Assembly (NCBI RefSeq): GCF_028682395.1
Contig: NZ_JANHLC010000002.1
Span: 248,001 to 312,000, forward strand
Direction of reading: 5' to 3'
From: Pseudomonas putida
GTDB lineage: Bacteria > Pseudomonadota > Gammaproteobacteria > Pseudomonadales > Pseudomonadaceae
DNA: 64,000 nt
Every line of letters starts with the position of its first letter. Within the stretch, counting starts at the first letter, position 1. Both the position numbers and the translations under genes were made by a program. Positions 18,722-32,928 of the stretch are shown here, in pieces. The notes beneath the pieces are model-generated. The model saw only the letters and a list, made by a program, of their open reading frames with translations. It was not told the DNA's origin and made no database searches.

Positions 18722-20992
18722 TCAAGCCATCTCGGCCGTCGTTTCGAAATCAAAGGTCAACTCACCGTCCTTGATATCGATATGCACGACGCCACCATGA
18801 TCAGCCAGTTCACCGAAGAGAATCTCTTCTGCAAGCGGACGCTTGATCTTGTCCTGGATCAGCCGCGCCATCGGCCGCGCGCCCATGGCCTCGTCATAAC
18901 CGCCAGCCGCCAGCCAACTGCGCGCCGCGTCCGTTACCTCAAGCTGCACACGCTTGTCTTCCAACTGCGCCTGAAGCTCGGTAAGGAACTTGTCCACCAC
19001 GCTCTTGATAACCTCATGACTGAGGCGACCAAACTGGATAATGGTGTCCAGACGGTTGCGGAACTCCGGCGTGAATGCCTTCTTGATCACTTCCATCGCA
19101 TCGGAAGAGTGATCCTGATGGGAGAACCCGATGGAAGCTCGCGCTGCCGTTTCGGCACCGGCATTGGTGGTCATGATGACGATGACATTGCGGAAATCCG
19201 CCTTGCGCCCGTTGTTGTCGGTCAGCGTGCCGTGGTCCATGACCTGCAAAAGCAGGTTGAAGACTTCCGGATGCGCCTTCTCGATTTCATCGAGCAGCAA
19301 GACACAGTGCGGTTGCTTGGTGATCGCCTCGGTCAGCAGCCCGCCCTGGTCGAAACCGACATACCCTGGTGGTGCGCCAATAAGGCGCGAGACGGTATGG
19401 CGCTCCATATACTCGGACATGTCGAAGCGAATCAGCTCGACACCCAGCGCCTTGGCCAATTGCCGTGCCGCTTCGGTCTTGCCGACACCCGTAGGGCCGG
19501 CGAACAGGAACGAACCAACGGGTTTATCCGGCGATTTGAGCCCCGCCCGCGACAGCTTGATGGCCGTCGACAGCGAATCGATCGCCGCATCCTGGCCGAA
19601 CACAGTGAGCTTCAGGTCACGCTCAAGATTACGCAGCAGTTCCTTGTCGGAACTGCTGACGTGCTTAGGCGGAATCCGGGCGATTTTCGCAACGATATCC
19701 TCGACCTGTGGCACTTCAATACGTTTGACACGCTTCTCGACAGGCTGCAGACGCTGGTAGGCGCCCGCTTCATCGATCACATCGATGGCCTTGTCCGGCA
19801 TATGCCGATCATTGATGTAGCGCGAGGCAAGCTCGGCGGCGGCACGCAATGCCTCGTCGCTGTACTCGATATTGTGATGCTGCTCGAAACGCCCCTTGAG
19901 CCCCCGCAGGATGCCAATGGTGTCCTCGACCGAAGGCTCGGAGACATCAACTTTCTGGAAGCGGCGCGCCAGGGCCCGGTCCTTTTCGAAGATGCCGCGG
20001 AACTCCTGGAACGTGGTCGAGCCGATGCAGCGGATATCACCCGAAGACAGCAACGGCTTAAGCAGGTTCGACGCATCCATGACGCCACCGGAGGCCGCAC
20101 CGGCGCCGATGATGGTGTGGATTTCATCGATAAACAGGATGGCCTGCGGACGTTTTTTCAGTTCGCCGAGCAGCGCCTTGAAACGTTTCTCGAAATCACC
20201 GCGGTACTTGGTACCTGCCAGCAATGCGCCCAGGTCCAGTGAATAGACCACGCTATTGGTCAACAGATCGGGCACCTGGCCATCGACAATCCGCTTGGCC
20301 AGCCCTTCAGCGATGGCGGTTTTACCGACACCGGCCTCACCGACCAGCAACGGGTTGTTCTTGCGCCGCCGAGCCAGGATCTGCGCAACCCGTTCGACTT
20401 CCATTTCACGCCCGACCAGAGGGTCGATCCGCCCCTGGCGCGCCAGTTCGTTCAAATTACTGGCATAGGCATCCAGCGGATTGCTCGAGGCCGACGACTC
20501 GCCGCCCTCTTCATCCTGCATTTCCTGCTCGCCTTCGGAATGATCACCATGCCCGGGCACTTTGGAAATGCCATGAGCGATGTAATTGACCACATCGATA
20601 CGCGCGACGCTTTGTTGTTTAAGCAGGAATACTGCCTGGCTTTCCTGCTCGCTGAAGATGGCGACCAGCACATTGGCACCGGTGACTTCGCGCTTGCCGG
20701 AGCTCTGTACATGGAACACCGCACGCTGCAGCACGCGCTGAAAGCCCAGGGTTGGCTGGGTTTCGCGGTCTTCATCGTGGACGGGAATCAGTGGCGTGGT
20801 GGAGTCGATAAACTCCTGCAGATCGTGCCGCAGCTTATCGAGGTTTGCGCCGCAGGCACGCAAAACGGTGGCGGCAGCCTCATTATCCAAAAGAGCCAAC
20901 AGGAGATGCTCGACCGTCATGAACTCATGGCGTTTGGAGCGCGCCTCCTTGAAGGCGAGATTGAGGGTGACTTCGAGTTCGCGGTTTAACAT
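18722..20992 (-). CDS. clpA: ATP-dependent Clp protease ATP-binding subunit ClpA
   Basis: 756 residues. Clp N-domain (two repeats, 1-145), then two AAA+ modules with Walker A GEAGVGKT and GPTGVGKTE, Walker [13 protein letters not shown] and [13 protein letters not shown]. Between N-domain and D1 lies an acidic linker ([15 protein letters not shown]). ClpA unfolds substrates and feeds them to ClpP; with ClpS it takes N-degron proteins. It follows clpS on the minus strand after 29 bases, forming a clpSA operon. Confidence 0.98.
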   Translation of the reverse strand: MLNRELEVTLNLAFKEARSKRHEFMTVEHLLLALLDNEAAATVLRACGANLDKLRHDLQEFIDSTTPLIPVHDEDRETQPTLGFQRVLQRAVFHVQSSGKREVTGANVLVAIFSEQESQAVFLLKQQSVARIDVVNYIAHGISKVPGHGDHSEGEQEMQDEEGGESSASSNPLDAYASNLNELARQGRIDPLVGREMEVERVAQILARRRKNNPLLVGEAGVGKTAIAEGLAKRIVDGQVPDLLTNSVVYSLDLGALLAGTKYRGDFEKRFKALLGELKKRPQAILFIDEIHTIIGAGAASGGVMDASNLLKPLLSSGDIRCIGSTTFQEFRGIFEKDRALARRFQKVDVSEPSVEDTIGILRGLKGRFEQHHNIEYSDEALRAAAELASRYINDRHMPDKAIDVIDEAGAYQRLQPVEKRVKRIEVPQVEDIVAKIARIPPKHVSSSDKELLRNLERDLKLTVFGQDAAIDSLSTAIKLSRAGLKSPDKPVGSFLFAGPTGVGKTEAARQLAKALGVELIRFDMSEYMERHTVSRLIGAPPGYVGFDQGGLLTEAITKQPHCVLLLDEIEKAHPEVFNLLLQVMDHGTLTDNNGRKADFRNVIVIMTTNAGAETAARASIGFSHQDHSSDAMEVIKKAFTPEFRNRLDTIIQFGRLSHEVIKSVVDKFLTELQAQLEDKRVQLEVTDAARSWLAAGGYDEAMGARPMARLIQDKIKRPLAEEILFGELADHGGVVHIDIKDGELTFDFETTAEMA

Positions 20993-21021
20993 GGCTTCAC
21001 CTCATACCCAAGTGGTCGGCG

Positions 21022-21384
21022 TTAACCGTCCTTCTCGATTTCACAGAGTAGCGGATGCTGGCTTTCACGGGCGTACTGATTGACCTGCATAGCCTTGGTC
21101 TCGGCAATGTCGCGGGTAAACAATCCGCATACTGCCCGTCCTTCTGTATGAACGGCCAGCATAACCTTGGTCGCCAGCTCACGGTTGAGGTTGAAGAACA
21201 CCTCGAGCACCTCGACGACAAAATCCATTGGCGTGTAGTCATCGTTGAACAAAATCACCTTGTACATCGGCGGCGCCTGCAAAGCAGGCTTGGCTTCCTG
21301 TACGGCCAAGCCAGCGGAATCGTCGTCGTGAAAATCCGGGCGATCCTGATTGAATGTTAGTCGAATCTGGCTATTTGCATGCAT
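21022..21384 (-). CDS. clpS: ATP-dependent Clp protease adaptor ClpS
   Basis: 120 residues. Flexible N-terminus followed by the adaptor core: [20 protein letters not shown] (with the Asn-Asp-Asp N-degron pocket) and [20 protein letters not shown] (with the pocket His). ClpS binds proteins with N-terminal Leu, Phe, Trp or Tyr and delivers them to ClpA. First gene of clpSA, divergent from cspD. Confidence 0.96.
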   Translation of the reverse strand: MHANSQIRLTFNQDRPDFHDDDSAGLAVQEAKPALQAPPMYKVILFNDDYTPMDFVVEVLEVFFNLNRELATKVMLAVHTEGRAVCGLFTRDIAETKAMQVNQYARESQHPLLCEIEKDG

Positions 21385-21606
21385 GGAGAGAAAGGTTCGT
21401 GAGTTGTGCGAATACAGTGGTGGGGGCGCCTGGGTCGGTTTTCAACTCGGCATCCCCATGACCTTGACTATCGGCAAAACGGTGTTACAACCAATAGAGC
21501 CCACTTGGGGGTGAAAAGGTCCGTGCAGTCAACCCTACTTTAGGCTGGCGCGCGGTTGATCGGGATGATACTCCAGTGTTGGAGTCCTTTGCAGAGGGAT
21601 ATGAGC

Positions 21607-21858
21607 ATGCTAAGCGGTAAGGTCAAGTGGTTCAACAATGCCAAAGGGTATGGCTTCATTAATGAAGATGGCAAGGATGAAGACCTGTTCGCCCACTACT
21701 CTGCCATCGAAATGGATGGCTACAAGACCCTCAAGGCAGGACAGCCGGTGGCTTTCGAGGTGATCCAGGGCCCCAAAGGGCTGCACGCGGTGAAAATCTC
21801 CTTCGCCCGCGCCATCAGCCCGGCACTCGCCAGCGATGCACTCAACGCCACAGCCTGA
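21607..21858 (+). CDS. cspD: Cold-shock-domain protein CspD
   Basis: 83 residues from ATG 21607 (MLSGKVKWFNNAKGYGFI); an in-frame ATG six bases earlier is a less likely start. RNP1 KGYGFI and an RNP2-like LFAHYSAI are present; the C-terminal extension after the cold-shock domain is typical of CspD rather than CspA. CspD binds single-stranded DNA or RNA and is linked to slow growth. The clpS-cspD divergent pairing is conserved in gamma-proteobacteria. Confidence 0.9.
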   Translation: MLSGKVKWFNNAKGYGFINEDGKDEDLFAHYSAIEMDGYKTLKAGQPVAFEVIQGPKGLHAVKISFARAISPALASDALNATA

Positions 21859-21879
21859 CCCCTCCGACACCCCAAAGAC

Positions 21880-21917
21880 AAACCGCCCGGCCTCAATCGC
21901 TTGAGCCGGGCGGTTTG
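21880..21917. terminator. Bidirectional terminator between cspD and icd
   Basis: AAACCGCCCGGC and GCCGGGCGGTTT form a 12-bp stem between the convergent genes. Confidence 0.85.
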
Positions 21918-21934
21918 CTTTAGCGCGACTCAGC

Positions 21935-23191
21935 TTACATATGGGAGATCAGCGCATCGCCGAACGCCGACGAAGACAGCAGTGTCGCGCCATCCATCAA
22001 GCGTTCGAAGTCATAGGTCACGGTCTTGGCCGAGATAGCGCCGTTGGTGCCTTTGATAATCAGGTCGGCCGCTTCGGTCCAACCCATGTGACGCAGCATC
22101 ATCTCGGCAGACAGGATCAGCGAACCCGGGTTGACCTGGTCCTTGCCGGCGTATTTCGGCGCAGTACCATGGGTCGCTTCGAACATCGCCACAGTGTCGG
22201 ACAGGTTCGCACCCGGTGCGATACCGATACCGCCCACTTCGGCCGCCAGGGCGTCGGACAGGTAGTCGCCGTTGAGGTTCAGGGTCGCGATGACATCGTA
22301 TTCTGCCGGACGCAGCAGGATCTGCTGGAGCATCGCATCGGCGATGGCGTCCTTGACGATGACATTCTTGCCGGTTTTCGGGTTCTTGAACTGCATCCAA
22401 GGACCGCCATCGAGCAAGGTCGCACCGAACTCATCGGCAGCGATCTCGTAGGCCCACTCTTTGAAGGCACCTTCGGTGAACTTCATGATGTTGCCTTTGT
22501 GCACGATGGTCAGCGAGTCGCGATCGTTATCGACGACATACTGCAGCGCCTTGCGCGCCAGGCGCTTGGTGCCTTCCTTGGAGACCGGCTTGACGCCAAT
22601 ACCGCAATCCTGATCGAAACGGATCTTGGTGACGCCCATTTCTTCTTTCAGGAACTTGATGACCTTGGTCGCTTCCGGCGAACCGGCTTTCCACTCGATA
22701 CCGGCATAGATGTCTTCGGAGTTCTCACGGAAGATGGTCATGTCGACATCGCCTGGCTTCTTGACCGGGCTTGGCACGCCTTCAAACCAGCGCACGGGGC
22801 GCAGGCACACATACAGGTCCAGTTGCTGGCGCAAGGCAACGTTCAGCGAACGAATACCGCCACCGACCGGCGTGGTCAGCGGGCCCTTGATGGAAACGAC
22901 GTAATCTTTGACAGCGTCCAGCGTTTCCTGGGGCAGCCAAGTGTCCTGATCATAAACCTGGGTAGCCTTCTCGCCGGCGTAAACCTCCATCCAGGAGATT
23001 TTGCGCTCGCCGCCGTAGGCCTTCTTCACAGCAGCATCGACAACCTTGATCATGACGGGACTGATATCGACACCGATACCATCACCCTCGATGAAAGGAA
23101 TGATCGGGTTGTTAGGAACATTGAGAGAATGGTCTGCGTTGACGGTGATTTTGTCGCCGACTGCTGGAACCTGAATCTTCTGGTATCCCAT
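21935..23191 (-). CDS. icd: Isocitrate dehydrogenase (NADP+), homodimeric type
   Basis: 418 residues from ATG 23191, which has GGAG upstream; longer frames begin before the conserved [15 protein letters not shown] start. Converts isocitrate to 2-oxoglutarate and CO2, making NADPH. The substrate-binding stretch [20 protein letters not shown] includes Ser115, equivalent to E. coli Ser113 that AceK phosphorylates, and the metal/NADP region [18 protein letters not shown] is intact. Divergent from idh, which encodes a second unrelated isoform. Confidence 0.97.
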   Translation of the reverse strand: MGYQKIQVPAVGDKITVNADHSLNVPNNPIIPFIEGDGIGVDISPVMIKVVDAAVKKAYGGERKISWMEVYAGEKATQVYDQDTWLPQETLDAVKDYVVSIKGPLTTPVGGGIRSLNVALRQQLDLYVCLRPVRWFEGVPSPVKKPGDVDMTIFRENSEDIYAGIEWKAGSPEATKVIKFLKEEMGVTKIRFDQDCGIGVKPVSKEGTKRLARKALQYVVDNDRDSLTIVHKGNIMKFTEGAFKEWAYEIAADEFGATLLDGGPWMQFKNPKTGKNVIVKDAIADAMLQQILLRPAEYDVIATLNLNGDYLSDALAAEVGGIGIAPGANLSDTVAMFEATHGTAPKYAGKDQVNPGSLILSAEMMLRHMGWTEAADLIIKGTNGAISAKTVTYDFERLMDGATLLSSSAFGDALISHM

Positions 23192-25913
<2,722 letters not shown>

Positions 25914-25947
25914 GTAACGGCTGACGCCTGATGGCGTGGCAACACCG

Positions 25948-25976
25948 AAAACCCCGGACTTGCTCCGGGGTTTTTT
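25948..25976 (+). terminator. Terminator of idh
   Basis: AAAACCCCGGA/TCCGGGGTTTT stem with loop CTTGC and T6. Confidence 0.92.
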
Positions 25977-26071
25977 ATGGACCCGCTGTATGAGCCTGCC
26001 GCTCGCCGCCGGGTATTGCCTTGTCCGTCCCGACAAGCCCAACCTACGCAGGCATTCGAAGAGGAATCCTT

Positions 26072-26518
26072 ATGGAATGGCAACCCCACATCACCGTCGC
26101 CACAATTGTCGAAGACCAGGGCCGATTCCTGTTCGTCGAGGAACTGAAACACGGCCGCGCCGTGCTCAACCAACCCGCCGGCCACCTCGACCCCAACGAG
26201 AGCCTGCTCGACGCCGCCGTCCGCGAGACCCTTGAAGAAACCGGCTGGGACATCGAGCTGACCGCGGTTATCGGCATTTATCTGTACACCGCCCCCAGCA
26301 ATGGCGTGACCTACCAGCGCGTGTGCTTTGCCGGCAAACCAATCAAACACCACCCCGAGCGCGCCCTGGACGACGGCATCATTGCAGCCCGCTGGCTGAC
26401 CCGCGACGAACTGCTGACGCAGCGCGAACACTGGCGCAGCGAGCTGATCGGGCAATGCCTTGACGATTATTCCAGCGGTCGCCTGCACAGCCTCGAACTG
26501 ATCCGCCCTTCTCTTTAG
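26072..26518 (+). CDS. nudJ: Nudix hydrolase, NudJ type
   Basis: 148 residues from ATG 26072 with GAGG upstream. The Nudix box is complete (Gly37, Glu43, then RETLEETGW 51-59, matching G-x5-E-x7-REUxEExGU), so Mg2+-dependent pyrophosphohydrolase activity is expected. NudJ acts on thiamine or nucleoside diphosphates in E. coli and lies, as here, just before mnmA-hflD-purB. Substrate assignment rests on this gene order. Confidence 0.85.
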   Translation: MEWQPHITVATIVEDQGRFLFVEELKHGRAVLNQPAGHLDPNESLLDAAVRETLEETGWDIELTAVIGIYLYTAPSNGVTYQRVCFAGKPIKHHPERALDDGIIAARWLTRDELLTQREHWRSELIGQCLDDYSSGRLHSLELIRPSL

Positions 26519-26578
26519 CCTTGAAGGCCGCGGCCTGCTAGAATCGCGTCCTTTTTCAAAGACACTCATTGAAACCCT

Positions 26579-27712
26579 ATGCGTGATCCAGCCTCCCCTG
26601 CCCCAGAAAACCTGCGCGTCATCGTCGGCATGTCCGGCGGCGTGGACTCTTCCGTATCTGCCCTCCTGCTGATGGAGCAGGGGTACCAGGTCGAAGGCCT
26701 GTTCATGAAGAACTGGGAAGAAGACGACGGAACGGAATACTGCACCGCCATGGACGACCTGGCGGACGCCCAGGCCGTGTGCGACAAGATTGGCATTAAG
26801 CTGCACACCGCCAACTTCGCCGCCGAGTACTGGGACAATGTGTTCGAACACTTCCTGGCCGAATACAAGGCCGGGCGCACGCCCAACCCGGACATCCTCT
26901 GCAACCGCGAAATCAAGTTCAAGGCCTTCCTGGACTACGCGATGATGCTCGGCGCCGATCTGATCGCCACTGGGCACTACGTGCGTCGCCGCGATATCGA
27001 CGGCCGCACCGAACTGCTCAAGGGCCTGGACCCGAACAAGGACCAGAGCTACTTCCTCCATGCCGTCGGCGGCGAACAGATTGCCAAGACCCTGTTCCCG
27101 GTGGGTGAGTTGGAGAAGCCGGCGGTGCGCGCCATCGCCGAGAAACACGATCTCGCGACTGCGAAGAAGAAGGACTCCACCGGCATCTGCTTTATCGGTG
27201 AGCGGCGTTTCAGCGACTTCCTCAAGCAGTACCTGCCGGCCCAGCCCGGCGAGATCAAGACCACCGAAGGCGAAGTCATCGGCCGTCACCACGGCCTGAT
27301 GTACCACACCATTGGCCAGCGCCAGGGCCTGGGCATCGGCGGCCTCAAGGACGCCAGCGACGAGCCGTGGTACGTGCTGATCAAGGACCTGGAACACAAC
27401 GAACTGATCGTCGGCCAGGGCAACGACCATCCATGGCTGTTCTCCCGCGCCCTGCTCGCTTCGCAGATCTACTGGGTCAACCCGGTCGACCTGAGCAGCC
27501 CGCGCCGCCTGACCGCCAAGGTTCGCTATCGCCAGAGCGACCAGCCCTGCACGCTGGAAAAGACTGCTGACGGCTATCGCGCGGTGTTTGACGAGCCGCA
27601 GCGCGCCGTAACACCCGGCCAGTCCGTGGTGTTCTACGATGGCGAAATCTGCCTGGGCGGTGGCGTCATCGAAGTGGCTGAGCCGTGGTACAGCAAGGAT
27701 TCGCGCCCATGA
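26579..27712 (+). CDS. mnmA: tRNA-specific 2-thiouridylase MnmA
   Basis: 377 residues. PP-loop SGGVDSS (19-25) activates U34 of Lys, Glu and Gln tRNAs by adenylation; Cys108 (NPDILCN) and Cys204 (TGICFIG) are the catalytic pair that transfers the sulfur received from TusE. The central insertion [14 protein letters not shown] and C-terminal beta barrel are present. Stop overlaps the hflD start. Confidence 0.97.
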   Translation: MRDPASPAPENLRVIVGMSGGVDSSVSALLLMEQGYQVEGLFMKNWEEDDGTEYCTAMDDLADAQAVCDKIGIKLHTANFAAEYWDNVFEHFLAEYKAGRTPNPDILCNREIKFKAFLDYAMMLGADLIATGHYVRRRDIDGRTELLKGLDPNKDQSYFLHAVGGEQIAKTLFPVGELEKPAVRAIAEKHDLATAKKKDSTGICFIGERRFSDFLKQYLPAQPGEIKTTEGEVIGRHHGLMYHTIGQRQGLGIGGLKDASDEPWYVLIKDLEHNELIVGQGNDHPWLFSRALLASQIYWVNPVDLSSPRRLTAKVRYRQSDQPCTLEKTADGYRAVFDEPQRAVTPGQSVVFYDGEICLGGGVIEVAEPWYSKDSRP

Positions 27713-28335
27713 GCCCGACCCAGGAACAACTGACAGCACTGGGCGGCGTATTCCTCGCCGCAGTGCTGGTCGACAAGATCGCCAAGACCGGCCAGGTCAG
27801 CGAACCGGATCTGGCCTGCATGCTCGGCAGCCTGCTGATCCGCGACCCCAAGGACACCCTGGAGGTCTACGGCGGCGATGATCTCAATCTGCGCGAAGGT
27901 TACCGGGCGCTGATTGGCGCCCTTGAGCGCGATCCGAGCACGCTGCAGCGCGAACCCCTGCGCTACGCGCTGTCGATGCTGGGCCTGGAGCGCCAGTTGG
28001 CCAAGCGCGACGACCTGCTTGAGGTGATCGGCAAACGCCTGCCGCAGATCCAGTCCCAGGTCGAGCACTTTGGCCCAGCCCATGAAAACGTGGTCGCCGC
28101 CTGTGGCGCGCTGTACCAGGACACCCTGAGCACCCTGCGCCAACGTATCCAGGTGCATGGCGACATGCGCAACCTGCAACAACCGAGCAACGCCTCGAAA
28201 ATTCGCGCCCTGCTGCTGGCCGGCATACGTTCGGCACGCCTGTGGCGTCAATTGGGCGGCCATCGCTGGCAGCTGGTCTTCAGCCGCCGCAAGCTGCTCA
28301 AGGAACTGTACCCGCTGATGCGCAGCGAACACTGA
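27709..28335 (+). CDS. hflD: High-frequency lysogenization protein HflD
   Basis: 208 residues, starting in the ATGA overlap with mnmA. All-helical, with the family segments [18 protein letters not shown] and [17 protein letters not shown]. HflD is a peripheral inner-membrane protein; in E. coli it binds lambda CII. Its general cellular role is unclear. Gene order mnmA-hflD-purB is conserved. Confidence 0.93.
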   Translation: MSPTQEQLTALGGVFLAAVLVDKIAKTGQVSEPDLACMLGSLLIRDPKDTLEVYGGDDLNLREGYRALIGALERDPSTLQREPLRYALSMLGLERQLAKRDDLLEVIGKRLPQIQSQVEHFGPAHENVVAACGALYQDTLSTLRQRIQVHGDMRNLQQPSNASKIRALLLAGIRSARLWRQLGGHRWQLVFSRRKLLKELYPLMRSEH

Positions 28336-28360
28336 TGCTGTAACCGCTGCAAACGCGTAA

Positions 28361-29818
<1,458 letters not shown>

Positions 29819-29834
29819 TCGACCGCACACCCTA

Positions 29835-29862
29835 AGACGCCCGGCCGCGCCGGGCGTTTTTA
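29835..29862 (+). terminator. Terminator of purB
   Basis: GACGCCCGGC/GCCGGGCGT stem followed by TTTTTAT. Confidence 0.88.
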
Positions 29863-29900
29863 TTCCCGTCTGAAAAATGCTTTTTTTCAATAGGTTACAC

Positions 29901-31067
29901 ATGAATTCTGACACTCCTCTTCAACTCCTGGGCGGCCTGACTGCGCAAGAATTCCTGCGCGACTACTGGCAGAAGAAACCGCTACTGATCCGTCAAGCCA
30001 TCCCTGACTTCGAAAGCCCGATCGATGCCGACGAACTGGCCGGCCTGGCCCTGGAAGAAGAAGTCGAATCGCGCCTGATCATCGAACACGGCGAGCGCCC
30101 CTGGGAGCTGCGTCGCGGCCCCTTCGCCGAAGACGCCTTCAGCCAGTTGCCGGAGAGCGAATGGACCCTGCTGGTCCAGGCCGTCGATCAGTTCGTCCCG
30201 GAAGTGGCCGAACTGCTGGAGAACTTCCGCTTTCTGCCCAGCTGGCGGATCGACGATGTGATGATCAGCTACGCCGCGCCTGGCGGCAGCGTGGGCCCGC
30301 ACTTCGATAACTACGACGTGTTCCTGTTGCAGGGGCACGGCAAGCGCAACTGGAAAATCGGCCAGATGTGCGACTCCGACAGCCCGCTGATCGAGCATGC
30401 CGACCTGCGCATCCTGGCGCAATTCGAAGAGACGGCCGAATGGGTCCTTGAGCCCGGCGACATGCTCTACCTGCCCCCGCGCCTGGCCCACTGCGGCGTC
30501 GCCGTGGATGAATGCATGACCTACTCCGTGGGCTTTCGCGCGCCAAGTGCCGCTGAAGTACTGACCCACTTCACCGACTTCCTCTGCCAGTTCCTGCCGA
30601 ACGAAGAGCGCTACACCGACGCCGATGCCAAGCCGGTCAGCGACCCGCACCAGATCCAGCACGACGCCCTCGATCGCCTCAAGAAGCTGCTCGCCGAGCA
30701 CATGAGCGACGAACGGCTGCTGCTGACCTGGTTTGGCCAGTTCATGACCGAGCCCCGCTACCCGGAACTCGTGGTCGGCCCCGAGCTCGAAGAAGAAGAC
30801 CTGCTCGACGGCCTGCAACAGGGTGCCATCCTGATCCGCAACCCAAGTGCACGCCTGGCCTGGTCGGAAGTCGACGACGATCTACTGCTGTTTGCCAGCG
30901 GCCAGAGCCGCCTGCTGCCGGGCAAGCTGCGCGAACTGCTGAAAATGATCTGCGCGGCCGACGCCCTGCATATCGACAATCTCGGCCAATGGTTGGCCGA
31001 CGAAGATGGACGCAACCTGCTCTGCGAGCTGGTCAAGCAAGGAAGCCTGGGGTTTGCCGATGAATAG
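29901..31067 (+). CDS. roxA: Ribosomal protein uL16 arginine 3-hydroxylase (JmjC-type, RoxA/YcfD)
   Basis: 388 residues from ATG 29901. Fe(II)/2-oxoglutarate oxygenase that hydroxylates an Arg of ribosomal protein L16. Iron ligands are visible: His134 and Asp136 in GPHFDNYDV and His197 in PPRLAHCGV (E. coli His125, Asp127, His187). The N-terminal LRDYWQKKPLLIRQA and the C-terminal winged-helix-like domain (from about 310) match YcfD. Overlaps the GNAT gene by eight bases. Confidence 0.93.
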   Translation: MNSDTPLQLLGGLTAQEFLRDYWQKKPLLIRQAIPDFESPIDADELAGLALEEEVESRLIIEHGERPWELRRGPFAEDAFSQLPESEWTLLVQAVDQFVPEVAELLENFRFLPSWRIDDVMISYAAPGGSVGPHFDNYDVFLLQGHGKRNWKIGQMCDSDSPLIEHADLRILAQFEETAEWVLEPGDMLYLPPRLAHCGVAVDECMTYSVGFRAPSAAEVLTHFTDFLCQFLPNEERYTDADAKPVSDPHQIQHDALDRLKKLLAEHMSDERLLLTWFGQFMTEPRYPELVVGPELEEEDLLDGLQQGAILIRNPSARLAWSEVDDDLLLFASGQSRLLPGKLRELLKMICAADALHIDNLGQWLADEDGRNLLCELVKQGSLGFADE

Positions 31068-31485
31068 AATCCACGTAGAAGTCGCCGACTGGCACAAGGA
31101 CAATGCCGAATTGCGCCGCATCCGCGAGGCGGTGTTTATCGCTGAGCAGTCGGTGCCGCCCGAGCTGGAATGGGACGCCGACGACGATACCGCCGTGCAT
31201 TTTCTCGCTTTCGAGGGCGATTTCCCGATCGGCACCGCACGCCTGTTGCCGGACGGCCATATCGGCCGGGTTTCGGTCCTCAAGGATTGGCGCGGGCTCA
31301 AAGTCGGCGATGCGCTGATGCAGGCCGTTATCGATGAAGCCCAGAAGCGCGGCCTGAAACAGCAGATGCTCAGTGCCCAGGTACACGCCACGCCGTTCTA
31401 TGAGCGACTGGGCTTTCGGATCGTCAGCGAGGAGTTTCTCGAGGCCGGCATCCCTCACGTCGACATGGTCCGCGACGCCGCCTGA
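31060..31485 (+). CDS. GNAT family N-acetyltransferase
   Basis: 141 residues from ATG 31060. ElaA/YjdJ-like GNAT fold: N-terminal LRRIREAVFIAEQSVPPELEW, acetyl-CoA loop region IGRVSVLKDWRGLKVGDALM (Arg/Gln-x-x-Gly-x-Gly/Ala replaced by WRGLKVG), and the C-terminal FYERLGFRIVSEEFLE. The acceptor is unknown. Its start lies within the end of roxA, so the two are translated together; a terminator follows. Confidence 0.85.
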   Translation: MNRIHVEVADWHKDNAELRRIREAVFIAEQSVPPELEWDADDDTAVHFLAFEGDFPIGTARLLPDGHIGRVSVLKDWRGLKVGDALMQAVIDEAQKRGLKQQMLSAQVHATPFYERLGFRIVSEEFLEAGIPHVDMVRDAA

Positions 31486-31524
31486 AGCCAGGGTTCGGGC
31501 CCATCCCGAAAACACTGGCAATCC

Positions 31525-31560
31525 TGACGCCCCAACGGCTTACGCCCTTGGGGCGTTTTG
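31525..31560 (+). terminator. Terminator after roxA-GNAT
   Basis: GACGCCCCAA/TTGGGGCGTT stem with a 15-base loop and a short T run. Confidence 0.7.
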
Positions 31561-31638
31561 CCATCCGGGATTCAACTTGCCCTGCCATGCTGCCGAGAAA
31601 CTGGCACACTCATAACCTCGAATACGGAGATAACGGAC

Positions 31639-32427
31639 ATGTCCCTACGCACCTTCCTGATCGGCCTGCTGGCGGCATGCAGCTTCAGCGCCAGTGCCGC
31701 CACCCAGATCCTGCCCCTGCACTACCGCACCAGCAGCGACCTGCTGCCCGTAGCCCAGTCTTTTCTCGGCAAGGACGGCAGCGTCAGCGCCTATGGCAAC
31801 CAACTGATCGTCAACGCCGAGCCGGCAAAAATCGACGAGCTGCGCACCCTGCTCACACAACTGGACACCGCCCCCAAGCGCCTGCTGATCACCGTCGATA
31901 CCAGCGAGAACACTACCCAGGACCAACGCGGTTACAGCGTCAATGGCTCGATCAGTGCCGGCAACGGTGGCGTCGATGGTCGCGCGCAGACACGCATCAT
32001 CAACCGCAGCACCGACAGCCGCGATGGCGGTATCCAGCAGGTCCAGGCCAGCGAAGGCTCGCCGGCACTGATCCAGGTCGGCCAGAGCGTGCCACTGACC
32101 AGCACCCAGCTCGACGCCTATGGTCGTCCGATCAACCAGACCCAATACCGCAACGTCACCCAGGGTTTCTACGTCACTGCCAGCGTGACCGGCGATATCG
32201 TGCACCTGAGCATCACCACCAACCGCGACCGCATGAGCCAGGAACGCCCGGATGTAGTGAACGTGCAAAGTACCGACACAAAAGTCAGCGGACGCCTTGG
32301 CGAGTGGATCACCCTGGCCGGCGTCAATCGCCAGAACCAGGCTGACCAGCAGGGGATCGCCCAGCGCTACTCGACCCAGGGCCGCGATGACATGACCTTG
32401 CGGGTCAAAGTCGAGACGCTGGACTAG
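31639..32427 (+). CDS. Stand-alone secretin-like periplasmic protein
   Basis: 262 residues with a signal peptide (MSLRTFLIGLLAACSFSASA). Residues about 22-90 resemble a secretin/STN N-domain: ILPLHYRTSSDLLPVAQSFL, then YGNQLIVNAEPAKIDELRTL and a QLDTAPKRLLITV strand. From about 135 the segments IQVGQSVPLTST and VTQGFYVTASVTGD, then LGEWITLAGVN and LRVKVETL, look like the secretin beta domain, but the protein is far shorter than GspD or PilQ (over 600 aa) and lacks the usual multiple N repeats. It lies between the roxA-GNAT pair and aceA with no secretion genes near. Function unknown; conserved place near aceA is from memory of Pseudomonas genomes. Confidence 0.7.
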   Translation: MSLRTFLIGLLAACSFSASAATQILPLHYRTSSDLLPVAQSFLGKDGSVSAYGNQLIVNAEPAKIDELRTLLTQLDTAPKRLLITVDTSENTTQDQRGYSVNGSISAGNGGVDGRAQTRIINRSTDSRDGGIQQVQASEGSPALIQVGQSVPLTSTQLDAYGRPINQTQYRNVTQGFYVTASVTGDIVHLSITTNRDRMSQERPDVVNVQSTDTKVSGRLGEWITLAGVNRQNQADQQGIAQRYSTQGRDDMTLRVKVETLD

Positions 32428-32467
32428 CAAGCCCAGAACTGACTGATGAGTCGTATTAGACCAAAGA

Positions 32468-32493
32468 TGTAGTGCCATAAAAAAAGCACTACA
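32468..32493 (+). promoter_or_regulatory. Operator-like palindrome upstream of aceA
   Basis: TGTAGTGC and GCACTACA are 8-base inverted repeats separated by 10 bases (CATAAAAAAA). The TGTAGT...ACTACA half-sites resemble what I recall for RccR, the RpiR-type regulator of glyoxylate-shunt genes in pseudomonads. The regulator assignment is inference. Confidence 0.55.
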
Positions 32494-32499
32494 AAACAT

Positions 32500-32528
32500 T
32501 TGACGAGGCAAAAAAGCGGAGGCATGAT
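32500..32528 (+). promoter_or_regulatory. Probable aceA promoter
   Basis: TTGACG (32500-32505), 17-base spacer, CATGAT (32523-32528). It begins 7 bases after the palindrome. Transcription would start near 32535, about 395 bases before the aceA ATG. Confidence 0.45.
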
Positions 32529-32928
32529 GGCCCCGCTCCCGCTAATCAGGGGCCCTGGCAAGGGCCTTCGGACCGTCTCTAAGCTACCCAACTGAGCCGA
32601 TCCGTGTCTGTACAGCCCACAAGGCCGTTTGACGAGGTTGCGACTGGAACGAAGTTGTCCCGAGGGACGGAAGCGTAATTAGGTAGTCCGGCAATACTTC
32701 TGCAGTTCGTCAACCAGGCCCACGACGCCCGGCTGCGCCCGACAGATTCGCCCTTACCTGCTCTTCCATTCTCGAGCCCATCGTTCAACCGTCGCCCACC
32801 CCGCCAAACCGACTTGACCACCCAGCTTCTGGTCAGCGAGCAACCCAATGTGCAGCCCTTTCAAATCAGGCGCACGGGGCGGAGCAAGGAATTTTCCACC
32901 CAAGACCTATGCGACGAGGTTTATCTCC

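Larger units (their letters stand above)
32428..32928 (+). other. aceA upstream region and long leader (501 bases)
   Basis: No gene is supported; a minus-strand frame at 32579-32848 has no coding features. The first 100 bases hold an operator-like palindrome and promoter (listed separately). The remaining 390 bases would be a 5' untranslated region with GC-rich stems near 32546-32570 (GGGGCCC...GGGCC). Confidence 0.5.

Noticed and set aside
32579..32848. 89-codon minus-strand frame before aceA
   Set aside because: Lies in the probable aceA leader; no start signal or domain.
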